Of a stretch of DNA of 64,000 bases, positions 50,601 through 58,006 are shown in pieces. The position numbers were made by a program, and so were the translations under genes. Source of the DNA: Amblyornis subalaris (taxonomy: Eukaryota; Chordata; Aves; Passeriformes; Ptilonorhynchidae); NCBI GenBank assembly GCA_018881555.1, contig JACAXG010000165.1:1473174-1537173 (forward strand). The letters are read 5' to 3'. Each line of letters begins with the position of its first letter. The stretch's first letter is position 1. The notes beneath the pieces were generated by a model that worked only from the letters and a program-made list of their open reading frames with translations, was not told the DNA's origin and did not search any database.

Positions 50601-52259
50601 GAGGCCCAAGGCTGCCAGCAAGCCAAGCCCTGAAGCCGTGGAAGAGCTCTTGGAAAAGCCCCAGCAGGTAGTGATCGGTGAAGAGGTGAAGGAACGGAGC
50701 TGGCCCTTCTGGATGGGCAGCCCCCCAGACTCTGTGCTTACAGAGCTGAAGCGCAGCAAGGAGAAGGAAAAGGAGACTGGAACTCAGCAAAGAGTGGGAG
50801 CAGCAGCAGCAGCAGTCACCCAGGAAGACAGCAGCACCAGTGCATCAGAGGGCAGCCAGCCTATCAAGTGGGGACACTTGTTTGGGTCCAGGAAGGTACA
50901 AAAAGAGCCCAGGCAACCAAACAGGTAAGGGCAGGGGTGGTTTGGGGCTGAGAAGGGCTGGTTAACCTGGAGTGTGGCAGTACAGCTGGAAGTCAGGCCA
51001 ATAGCTGACTGCTGGGCTACACCATGGTGGTACCTCAAGGGTCTGTAACCCCTGCTCAGCCCTGCCTGCCTACGTTAATTCCCCCCATACCCTTGCTCAG
51101 TCCATCTTGTGGGCCTTCCTCTTCTGCCTGAGCTCTACCACTGCCTTGGCACCTAAACTGTCTGTCCAGTGGAAGGGCCCCTGCTATATGGCCCCATCAT
51201 CACCTCATCCCTCCCAAAAACACATATTGAGAACAGAACATGGAGCCATCCCTGCTGCTCACAACAGGTGAGGGGGAGGCGTAAAGTTGCCCCCAGCAGC
51301 CAAGACCTCCCTGCACTGCCTCTCCCTCTGCACACCCCAACTGCTCCTGAAAATGTCTGCTGGAAATGTCCTTCCCAGTCTAGGCTGTGGTGTTACAGAG
51401 GATGGAGAGTCCTCCCCACCAGGAGACTTGGGGGACCACCCGGGGGACTGCCTGGGGACCGCGGTGCGCTTTGTGCATGAAGCCATACCTCTAAGGCGGG
51501 ACCTTGCCATGAGAGCCGCTGCTCCATTTCCCCGTGTGCACTTCCCTGCCGCTCACTGCTTCTATCTCCTCCTTCCAGGTTGCCCTCCGGCTGGCTGAGC
51601 TTGGACAAGTCTGTGTTCCAGCTGGTGGCCCAGACAGTTGGGGCTAGCATGTGGCGTGAAGCAGCCCCTGAGCCAGACCCTCCCCATCCAGAGCCACCCG
51701 AGGCGCCTGCTGCGGCACGGCCAGCCCGGGGGATGTCTCCTCACCCTACCTGGTGAGTGACAGCAAGTGGCCAGTCCTGCAGCTGCTGGGATGTGGCAGG
51801 TTCTACCTGTTGGGTGGTAGGCATGGCTCTCCCTGTTGCAGTTTGCCTGGCCCCCTTTGTAGTTGTGGGCTGGGGGATGGTTGGGGGCAGTGATGCAGCT
51901 TGTGCATCCATCCACCACAACTCTGCAATCTGCAAGTGATGGGGACCTGGGGGGCAGCTGTGAGCCTGTCTGGGGAGGGAGGCAGGGGGTGTTTTCCTCC
52001 CTCCTCTGCGCCTGTGGTGGTCCCTGGGTGGGGTGCGTGTCCTGAGGTGAGCTAACCCTTCCCTCCTTCTGCCTGCAGTGAGGTGAAAGCTCTTTGCCAT
52101 CACATTGCGACTGAGGCAGGACAACTGAGCTTCAACAAAGGGGATATTCTGCAGGTCATCTCCAAGGTGGATGGTGACTGGCTGCAGTGCAGCCTTGGCT
52201 CCGAGAAGGGACTGGTGCCCATCATGTACGTCACCCACCCGGAGGACGAGGACTATTGA
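36634..52259 (+). CDS. RUSC2: RUSC2 (iporin), RUN and SH3 domain-containing protein 2, complete coding region in 11 exons
   Basis: RUSC2 is a cytosolic adaptor. It is known to bind Rab1 and Rab35 and the golgin GM130, and to act with the AP-4 adaptor to move ATG9A vesicles outward along microtubules. Coding exons are 36634-38605, 40847-41632, 42117-42317, 43542-43685, 44573-44649, 46674-46848, 47547-47652, 48520-48566, 49934-50924, 51579-51752 and 52079-52259. All introns are GT-AG and all phases agree. The sum is 4854 bases, or 1617 residues plus TGA. The start ATG sits in accATGG and the N-terminus [20 protein letters not shown] is that of RUSC2. Two NPF motifs (residues 37-39 and 99-101) could bind EH domains. 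A Ser/Cys-rich disordered region fills residues 1-1030, the RUN domain spans about 1035-1217 and the SH3 about 1558-1617. The human protein is near 1500 residues. The extra length here lies in the disordered parts. Confidence 0.96.
38606..40846 (+). other. RUSC2: RUSC2 intron, 2.2 kb
   Basis: It holds no recognised repeat or exon. It starts gtaag and ends ctccctgaag. Confidence 0.85.
40847..41632 (+). CDS. RUSC2: RUSC2 coding exon 2 (residues 658-920)
   Basis: It is 786 bases, phase 1 to phase 1. It encodes the conserved block [20 protein letters not shown] and a Ser/Pro-rich linker rich in RSRS-type and SP sites. Donor aatg|gtaggt. Confidence 0.95.
41633..42116 (+). other. RUSC2: RUSC2 intron, 0.5 kb
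   Basis: The second half is C/T-rich (42,005-42,075), ending acatcctag. No other feature is seen. Confidence 0.85.
42117..42317 (+). CDS. RUSC2: RUSC2 coding exon 3 (residues 920-987)
   Basis: It is 201 bases, phase 1 to phase 1. It encodes the basic motif [16 protein letters not shown], which is well conserved in the family, then a short linker. Being a multiple of three, it could be skipped without a frame change. Confidence 0.93.
42318..43541 (+). other. RUSC2: RUSC2 intron, 1.2 kb
   Basis: No repeat or exon is recognised. The acceptor is cttgtccctgcag. Confidence 0.85.
43542..43685 (+). CDS. RUSC2: RUSC2 coding exon 4 (residues 987-1035)
   Basis: It is 144 bases, phase 1 to phase 1. 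The block [20 protein letters not shown] followed by [19 protein letters not shown] is nearly identical to mammalian RUSC2 and sits just before the RUN domain. Confidence 0.96.
43686..44572 (+). other. RUSC2: RUSC2 intron, 0.9 kb
   Basis: A short AT-rich run lies at about 43,941-43,972. Nothing else is notable. Confidence 0.85.
44573..44649 (+). CDS. RUSC2: RUSC2 coding exon 5, start of RUN domain (residues 1035-1060)
   Basis: It is 77 bases, phase 1 to phase 0. It encodes [18 protein letters not shown], the first helix of the RUN domain. Confidence 0.96.
44650..46673 (+). other. RUSC2: RUSC2 intron, 2.0 kb
   Basis: It contains a 77-base-period tandem duplication at 45310-45440. No exon is seen. 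Confidence 0.85.
45310..45440. repeat. Tandem duplication, period 77 bp
   Basis: The phrase ctggctgtctt followed by ggcct, ctccc, cccatttctggaataa and cagaag begins at 45310 and again at 45387. The copies are about nine-tenths alike by eye, so it is a moderately recent duplication inside an intron. Confidence 0.9.
46674..46848 (+). CDS. RUSC2: RUSC2 coding exon 6, RUN domain (residues 1061-1119)
   Basis: It is 175 bases, phase 0 to phase 1. It encodes [20 protein letters not shown] and [17 protein letters not shown], conserved RUN-domain helices. Confidence 0.96.
46849..47546 (+). other. RUSC2: RUSC2 intron, 0.7 kb
   Basis: An A/C-rich low-complexity run at about 47,078-47,130 stands out. 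Otherwise it is plain. Confidence 0.85.
47547..47652 (+). CDS. RUSC2: RUSC2 coding exon 7, RUN domain (residues 1119-1154)
   Basis: It is 106 bases, phase 1 to phase 2. It encodes [20 protein letters not shown] and a following [15 protein letters not shown], conserved in the RUN domain. Confidence 0.95.
47653..48519 (+). other. RUSC2: RUSC2 intron, 0.9 kb
   Basis: No repeat or exon is recognised. Confidence 0.85.
48520..48566 (+). CDS. RUSC2: RUSC2 coding exon 8, RUN domain (residues 1154-1170)
   Basis: It is 47 bases, phase 2 to phase 1, encoding [16 protein letters not shown]. It is too short to stand out as an open frame. The exon is placed by its flanking signals and by family identity. 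Confidence 0.95.
48567..49933 (+). other. RUSC2: RUSC2 intron, 1.4 kb, with pentanucleotide satellite
   Basis: The middle is occupied by the GGATA/GGATG array listed separately. The acceptor is tgtttccctgcag. Confidence 0.88.
49010..49192. repeat. Pentanucleotide microsatellite (GGATA)n-(GGATG)n-(GGATA)n
   Basis: About 36 five-base units lie in tandem. The ggata units flank a central block of ggatg units at about 49,072-49,118, and a few variants (gaata, gggta) sit near the left end. On the minus strand it reads as an endless Ser-Tyr-Pro-Ile-Leu repeat, which is an artefact. The central block shows that a variant unit spread inside the array. Confidence 0.97.
49934..50924 (+). CDS. RUSC2: RUSC2 coding exon 9, end of RUN domain and linker (residues 1170-1500)
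   Basis: It is 991 bases, phase 1 to phase 2. It begins [12 protein letters not shown] and completes the RUN domain with [14 protein letters not shown] Gln run ([10 protein letters not shown]), an acidic/basic linker with the conserved [33 protein letters not shown] and [19 protein letters not shown] follow, then a short Ala run and WGHLFGSRK. Confidence 0.96.
50925..51578 (+). other. RUSC2: RUSC2 intron, 0.7 kb
   Basis: Nothing is recognised apart from unique sequence. The acceptor is ctcctccttccag. Confidence 0.85.
51579..51752 (+). CDS. RUSC2: RUSC2 coding exon 10 (residues 1500-1558)
   Basis: It is 174 bases, phase 2 to phase 2. It begins [20 protein letters not shown], conserved in RUSC2, followed by a Pro/Ala-rich spacer before the SH3 domain. 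Confidence 0.95.
51753..52078 (+). other. RUSC2: RUSC2 last intron, 0.3 kb
   Basis: It is G/T-rich unique sequence ending ccttctgcctgcag. Confidence 0.85.
52079..52259 (+). CDS. RUSC2: RUSC2 coding exon 11, SH3 domain and stop
   Basis: It starts [20 protein letters not shown] and shows SH3 hallmarks: an ALxxH start in place of [17 protein letters not shown], the DGDWLQC tryptophan and GLVPIMYV at the end. The classical ALYDY tyrosines are missing, as in mammalian RUSC2, so peptide binding may be atypical. It ends PEDEDY then TGA at 52257. Confidence 0.96.
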
Positions 52260-53690
52260 CATGTTTAGGAGGCCAAGCACAGTTCCCTGGGCTGCTGAGG
52301 CTCCTCTGGGGTAGCCTACCCTGCCAGAGGAACAAACACAGCTTCTTGCTAGTTTCTTACCTTTCCTGCCATTACAGAATACAGTAACCGTAGGTGGTTC
52401 CTTCTTGCTCCTCCTTGTGCAGCTGCCAAAGGCCAGCTCAGCCCCCTGGGGTCTTCTGCGAGCTGCACCTCGTATTGCCAGGCATCGCCATGCATGCAGC
52501 CACACCAGGGACCGCCTGACCCCCCCCTCCACCCCACACTGTCTCCAGCACCCACAGGCCATGGACTTGTACATTACAGGAACCCAAGCAGTCCCTGCCG
52601 GGGCAGCGCTGCCCCGCTGCCCAGCTGTTGGATGCTGGAGGGTGCAGGATGCTGGCCGTCCCCTCCCTGGGGGTGGCAGTGCAGTCTGCAGCCTCCAGCA
52701 TCCCCGGCATCCTCAGCCGCAGGAGTGGGAGCACCCTGCTTTGGCAAGGTCCCTGTGAGGCTGGGCTGATGGGTTGCCCTGCAAGGTAGGCTCCCCCACA
52801 CTGGAGCATCCCTGTCCTAACGTGCTGTAGTGGTTCCTGGTGGGCTGTACCGGGACAACTGGCCTGGCAGTGCCACACTGCAGGGCTGGGGCTGTGCCTG
52901 GCCACAGCCAGGGGAGGGGGACGGGGTATGTGTGTGTGCGTGTGGAGCAAAGGGGTGTGTGGGGTTGTGAGGAAGGCGCGGGGATGTTCAGTGTTACGTA
53001 GGTCCAGGATGGGTAGTGCCACCCTGTGCAGAGATGGGTGCTTTGGGGGGGTGGCCCTGTGCCCTCCACACTGAGCAGGGAACCAGTGCCTGGGAAGCCC
53101 TGGGATGCTCAGTGGAGGGACACTGGAGGGGAGGGAATGAGGGCAGGGTCCCTGGTTGGGCTAGGCATGTTGGGGGCAGTGCTCCCTGTAAGTAAATCGG
53201 GGATGCTCCTAGAGGGAGCTGGGGAGCCTGGGGAGGGAGGGGTGGTGCTCCCTTTGGCACAGGGTTTCTGGTCTTGCTGGGCAGTGCCGTGGGGTGGGGG
53301 GGATAAGTGTTGTGCACAAACACAAGGGGATACTGGAGGTCCTGGGGTCCTTGGTAGAGGCAATGCCAGTCAACCCCTTCCTTGCCATGTTCATGCCGCC
53401 TGCTGTAGTGGGGATCTTCACCTGCCTGTCAGGTGGGGAACAGTGTTAATGAAAGGCCATGCCAGTATTTGGTGCCTTGGCCGGGTTGACGCTGTTCACA
53501 GCATCGTGCCTGGGCTGGCTTCACCATGGCAAGGGGCCCTGGTCTTGCTGGGTTACCTCCTGCTTGTACATCGCTTAGCGGATGTTGCACCATATTTAAT
53601 TTGTATTTCCCTGTTAGAATGAGGTGTCTCGCCTTTATTTATTTCTTTATTTATGATGCATATTAATAAAAAAGGTGCTGATTGAGCTCC
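52260..53690 (+). other. RUSC2: RUSC2 3' UTR
   Basis: It runs about 1.4 kb from the stop to just past the AATAAA at 53,665-53,670. It is G-rich in the middle (52,900-53,330) and A/T-rich with ATTTA-like elements near the end. Open frames inside it are not genes. Confidence 0.8.
53665..53670 (+). terminator. RUSC2: RUSC2 polyadenylation signal AATAAA
   Basis: A canonical hexamer sits in an A/T-rich end and is followed within about 20 bases by a gtgctg/gctccctgct stretch. It is the first strong signal after the stop codon. Confidence 0.8.
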
Positions 53691-54149
53691 CTGCTACCCA
53701 GCCTTGTGATTTCGCCGCATCCCTGCGAAGGGTCTGGGGGTTACCTGTGCTGAGACACGGCACTGCAGGCTTCCTCCTGCCTTCACCACAGCCTACACTG
53801 TCAGGAGGAGATAGGTTGCCCCCAGCGATCAGTCCTCTCAGTTCAGGCTTGCAGGGTGGGGGCATGAGGGCTGCAGATGATGATACTTATCAGGGAGGCA
53901 GCGCTGTTTGGGGTTCCTTGTGCATTGCTTGCAGGGACCCAAGCAGGTTTCAGACAGGAGATCACACCATTTCAGCATGGAATCTGCCTTTCCAGGGTCA
54001 TGGGAAGGTGAAGGCAAAGGATGGGTTGTGGGGCTGCGACCTATAGCATGGGACAGCTGGCCATGAGTTTCAGTGGCTGTGGGTCACGCACAAGGAAGGA
54101 CTCCAGGGATTTTAAACTTAGAACAAACATTGGACCTCCAAGTCCACCA
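53691..54149. other. Spacer between RUSC2 and the LTR
   Basis: This is unique sequence with no recognised exon. A last exon of FAM166B was sought here on the minus strand and not found. Confidence 0.5.
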
Positions 54150-55208
54150 TGTCGTGGTTTGACACTGGCCAAACGCCAGGCACCAGTGAAAAGTCCACTC
54201 ACTCTCCTCTGCTCTGCAACTGGACAGGGGAGAGAAAATTTAACAAAGGGTTAATGAGTTATGGACAGGGAGAAAACACTTCAAGGGCAAAACAGGCTCA
54301 ACTTAATGATTCACAAAGTGAATTTATTACTAGCAAGATCAAGAGTAGAAGAATGAGAAGTAAAATAAGCCCTTAAAAACACCCTTGTCTCCCCCCAGCC
54401 CCTCCCTCCTTCCCACTGACCGCGCAGGGAGACGGCATGGGAGTTTTGGTCAGTTCATCACCCAAGATTTTCTTTCCACTCCTCAGGGAGAGGAGTTGTT
54501 TCCCTGCTGCACCGTGGGGTCCCTCTGACGGGAGACAGTTCTCCGTGCACTTCCCCAGCATGGGCCCAATCTCACGGGCAGACAGTCCTCCCAAAACTGC
54601 TGCAGTGTGAGTCCATCCCACGGGCAGACAGTCCTCCCAAAACTGCTGTGGCGTGGGTCACTCTGCCACGGGGTGCAGTCCTCCAAGGACAGGCTGCTCC
54701 AGCCTGGAAGCAAGGCCTCTCTCTGCATGGGACTCCTGACGGACCACAGCGTCCTGGTATCCACCCGCTCTGGTGTGGGCACCTCCTCGTGGAGGAGCAG
54801 GGGGACATGTCCCCCATGGGCTGCAGGGGCACAACTGCCTCACCATGGTGCTCACCACAGGCTGCAGGGACGTCTTGGCACCGGGGCCTGGAGCACCTCC
54901 TCCCCTCCTTTTGCACTGACCTTGGTGCCTCCATTGTTGTTTCTCTCACATGTTCTCACTCTTGCTCTTCTTTAGCTGGAAAATTACAGCTGCACCCTCA
55001 ACTTTGTTCCGATTTCTTCTTAAATCTGTTATCACAGAGGCGTTGCCACCATCTCTAATTGGCCCAGCCTTGGCCAGCAGCACGTCCATCCTCAGAGCCA
55101 TCAGGGATTGGCTCTGCTGGACGTGGTGGAAGCTTCCAGCAGCTTCTCACAGAAGCCACCTCTGTGGCCGCCCTGCTACCAAAAACCAGGCCCTGCAAAA
55201 CCAGCACA
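54150..55208 (-). mobile_element. Solitary endogenous-retrovirus LTR
   Basis: The block reads like a bird ERV LTR that I know in general form. On the plus strand it starts tgtcgtggtttgacactggc, then aacgccaggcacc, agaaaatttaaca, a tttattactag stretch, repeated cacgggcagacagtcctccc units, and ends with gaagccacctctgtggccg and gctaccaaaaaccaggcc. On the minus strand the polyadenylation signal AATAAA falls at 54,323-54,328, so the LTR points toward RUSC2. The left end gives the expected CA terminus. The right end is only approximate and I found no clear target-site duplication. No internal viral genes flank it. Confidence 0.8.
54573..54664. repeat. 46-bp tandem repeat inside the LTR
   Basis: The sequence cacgggcagacagtcctccc with the following aaaactgctg starts at 54573 and again at 54619. 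Repeats of this sort are typical of the enhancer part of retroviral LTRs. Confidence 0.85.
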
Positions 55209-55586
55209 ACCCCAAAAGCCAGCTCTTCACATCTCAGTAAATCAAAAGGAGAAGGGAAAAGCTCTGCTTAAGGCTCCAGCTTCTGCTGCAAGAACACCAC
55301 TCTGGAGTTTCCTGTGTCCATGTGGGTGAATAATGTGCACATGTGGAGTGTGCCAAAACTGCTGAAAAAAAGCACAAATGAAGCAGCATAAATCCCTGTG
55401 CTGGCCTGGAGAAGCACAAAGCAGCCAGGGCTTGTGCATGGGCTGTTTTGATTCACCTCTCAGAGGGAGCAGTGGTCAGGGCTGTTTACAGACTGCATGG
55501 AGCCAGGCTGCTCTCCCTGTGTGCAGTGGCTGACCCAAATGAGGAAGGGGACCGTGTGCTGGCAAAGAGCCCCCCAGGGTGCTGAG
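55209..55586. other. Spacer between the LTR and FAM166B-like exons
   Basis: No coding exon is recognised. It could contain the 3' UTR or a last exon of the minus-strand gene. Confidence 0.4.
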
Positions 55587-55878
55587 TCAGGCCTGGGGCA
55601 GGAAAGGGGATTTCCAGCTGCCTGCACCATGGGCACTGACACTGAGCAGCTCACTGAGTGCTGCTGGGGTAGCCTTGGATGCAGGGGAGGCACGGAGGGG
55701 TGGGGTGGCTAAGGTGTCAGATGCTGAATTTGGGATAGCTGCTATAGGGTTTGCAGCTGCTGAGGTCTTCTTTGGGGTCATCTGGCTAAAGTCAAGCAGG
55801 TCCAGGTTGGTGCTTTTGAGATGGTCTGTGCCAAGCGGGAACTGGCCGAGGGGCACAAAGCCCATGAAGCCTGCGAGG
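55587..55878 (-). CDS. FAM166B: FAM166B (CIMIP2B)-like exon, third repeat; last exon or upstream part of it
   Basis: On the minus strand, after an acceptor tgtgtgcttccag (exon edge 55878), the frame reads LAGFMGFVPLGQFPLGTDHL and on to TNLDLLDF. This matches the family pattern GFTGYVPxxxFxxG followed by TNxxLxxF. FAM166B is a microtubule inner protein of cilia, and in human lies tail-to-tail with RUSC2. The frame stops at 55,587. Alternatively it splices out at a donor, actca|gtgagc, with the exon edge at 55,655. The usual C-terminal GYVPGYKFxFG repeat was not found. The entry phase (one base finishing a Ser codon) fits the exon at 56222-56357. Confidence 0.55.
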
Positions 55879-56221
55879 CTGGAAGCACACAGCAATGAGC
55901 AGGGGACATTGGGACAGTATGGGACAGAAGTGGAGCTGTGACCGGATGGCCGTACTGGTGGCCTGGTCCTGGAGGGTCAGCTGTAGGATTCTGATGGGAC
56001 ATGAGCCTATGAGCTGTGTCAGGGTCATGCTACGCAGGAAGCAGAGACACTGGGTGTCAGCAGGTACCCATCATGGGGGCTCCTGCTCTCTGGGGACACT
56101 GCTGGCCAGGGCTGGGCCCCTCACGGGTCCTGAGGTGCAGAGCGAGGCCGGGGGCAGCTCTGGACCAGCACCAAGATGCACAGTCAGTGCTGCCTGTCTC
56201 TTGTCACCTGTCTCATGTCAC

Positions 56222-56357
56222 CTGAGCAGCAGCAGTGTCTTCCTCTCCTGCTCCTTGCAGGCATCTCTGAGTCGCTGCTCAGCAAAGTTGCTCCTGGCTT
56301 CCTTGCAGATCTCCAAGCAGGTCTTAGCAAAGAAGGGCTGGGCTCTGTGGGTGAACC
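56222..56357 (-). CDS. FAM166B: FAM166B (CIMIP2B)-like exon, second repeat
   Basis: The minus strand reads acceptor tctctgctcccag, then GFTHRAQPFFAKTCLEICKE and a Lys/Arg/Glu-rich tail, then donor gctcag|gtgaca. It aligns with the human segment PGYTGFVPRAQFIFAKNC, with two residues fewer (the FVP is lost). It is 136 bases, entering at phase 1 and leaving at phase 2, which joins exactly to the next exon. The joined protein lacks the long acidic spacer of the mammalian protein. The first repeat (IPGYxGHCP) was not found upstream. Confidence 0.55.
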
Positions 56358-56812
56358 CTGGGAGCAGAGATTCATCATGTGGGAAGCAAAGAGAAGCCCA
56401 GTACAGGCTTCTTTCACAGTACAGGAGTCTGCTCTGCATGGTACAGGAGCTGGGGGGATGACACACATGACTATGGGACCCAGTGCTGGGAGGGGTAAAG
56501 TCATGGGGTGACAGCATGGCTGGGGCAGATTTAGGCTGCAGTGGAAGTCCAGATGTGCTGGGGGGTCCTGGCAGGTCCCTTTGGACTTTCTCCAGGTTGT
56601 CAGGACCTGACTCATCTTCAGATCAAAGGCTCTGACCACAGATGCTGGATGCCTGTCGGTGCCAAGGCAACTCTGGAAGGCATGTGCCCATTGGAAAGGC
56701 CTGAAACCTACTGGAGGAGAGAAGGGAATGCCTTTCCTTCCTATGTCCCTCCTGGCACCCAGATCACACACTCCAACTGCGAGTGTCTGGCAGGCAGTGA
56801 CACACACACACA
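56358..56812. other. Probable FAM166B intron
   Basis: A strong pyrimidine-tract acceptor (minus strand, ttctctcctccag) lies near 56,721-56,733. The frame behind it resembles nothing I know, so I do not call an exon. Confidence 0.4.
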
Positions 56813-56954
56813 AATCATAGAATCAAAGAATGGTTTGGGTTGGAAGGGACAATTGAGATCATCTAGTTCCACCCCTCCTACCATCGATAGGGATGCCACT
56901 CACTAGACCAAATTGCTCCAAGCCCCATCCAGCCTGGCCCCGTCCTTGAACACC
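56813..56954 (-). mobile_element. CR1 LINE tail
   Basis: The motifs atcatagaatcaaagaatgg, tttgggttggaagggacaa, gatcatctagttccaccc, gatagggatgccactcacta and ccccatccagcctggccc are a reversed CR1 3' end, a minus-strand truncated copy. A short CA repeat abuts it. Confidence 0.93.
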
Positions 56955-57726
56955 TGAAATCCCACAAGGCTCCATTCAGCAGCTGTGCCATGATGGGCAG
57001 GGGCTGCCAGGCTGGGGATGGGCGTGCAGGTGACTCTGACATCTCTGTGACCACTGCTTTGGCGACATAACCCTAAGTATGAGCTCATGTTAAGCCCTGA
57101 GAGCTTTGTGCGTGCTCAAAGCAGCTGAACGTCCAGCTTTTGGGCCAGCCCAGCTGCAGCCTCGCCTGGGGACAGGCCAGCTCCCTGCACTGCAGCTGTC
57201 CCAGCCCAGGCTCACAGGAGCTGCTTGCCGGGTCCCTGGTTGGTGTGACCCCACTTGTGGCAGCAGGCCAGCAGTGCTGAGGTCGGGCTGACACCGGGGC
57301 ACAGCCTGGTTCCCCTTCAGCTGGAGGAAGGACAGTGCTGCTGTTGCGGCACCGTCCTGGGGCTCGGCGCTGAAATCGGCACCCGCCGGGCAGACTTCCT
57401 CCCTTGGCCCCTTCGCTGGCTCCCTCTCTGCCTCAGTGCCTCCAGCTGTACAGGAAAACCCGCGGGGCTTCCTCTGAATGAACTTCAGTGGCAGCATTGC
57501 CCACCAGCAGCTTTCAGCACCCAGAGCTCCTTTCCCCTGGCTGGGATGCTCGCAGGGCAGGGGCCAGTCCGGCACCAGCAGCTGCGTGTGCTCCAGGGCA
57601 GGGGAGGACTGGCAAGCCCGGTGCTGCTCCTGGAGGGCTTCATGCAGGGGAGCAGCACATGTGGGTGCAAGCACTGACTTCCAGCTGCAGGCAGAAGCCC
57701 TTTCAGACACTGATTTCTCCTCCGTG
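56955..57726. other. Unique sequence, no gene seen
   Basis: Long open frames on the minus strand (for example 57090-57710) have no recognisable domain or splice context. The first exons of FAM166B would be expected here or a little further on, but were not identified. Confidence 0.45.
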
Positions 57727-58006
57727 GTGACCAGTGACAGGACCTGAGGGGATGGGCTGAAGCTGTCAGGGAAGGTTTAGGTTTGATATTAGGAAAAAAT
57801 TCTTTACCCAGAGGGTGGTTGGGCACTGGAACAGGCTCCCCAGGGAAGTGGTCAGAGCACCAAGCCTGACACAGCTCAAGAAGTTTGCACAGTGCCCTCA
57901 GGCACATAGTGTGATGCCCGGGGTGTCCTGTGCAGGGCTAAAAGTTGGACTTGATGAACCTCGTGGGTCCTTTCCAACTGGGCTCATTCTGTGATTCTGT
58001 GATTCT
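57727..58006 (+). mobile_element. CR1 LINE 3' fragment, 280 bp
   Basis: It reads in order ggtgaccagtgacaggacct, atattaggaaaaaattcttt, acccagagggtggttgggca, ctggaacaggctccccaggg, aagtggtcagagcaccaagc, ggggtgtcctgtgcagggct and a final tctgtgattctgtgattct. It is a well-preserved plus-strand CR1 copy. Confidence 0.95.

Noticed and set aside
53026..53622. 198-codon open frame after RUSC2
   Set aside because: It lies in the 3' UTR before the AATAAA, is G-rich and has no recognisable domain.
56530..56720. Further FAM166B exon on the minus strand (GFRPFQWAHAF frame)
   Set aside because: The acceptor is good, but no clear donor in the right phase follows and the peptide does not match the family pattern.
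57090..57710. 206-codon minus-strand open frame
   Set aside because: No domain is recognised, and the plus strand is open over the same bases, as often in GC-rich DNA.
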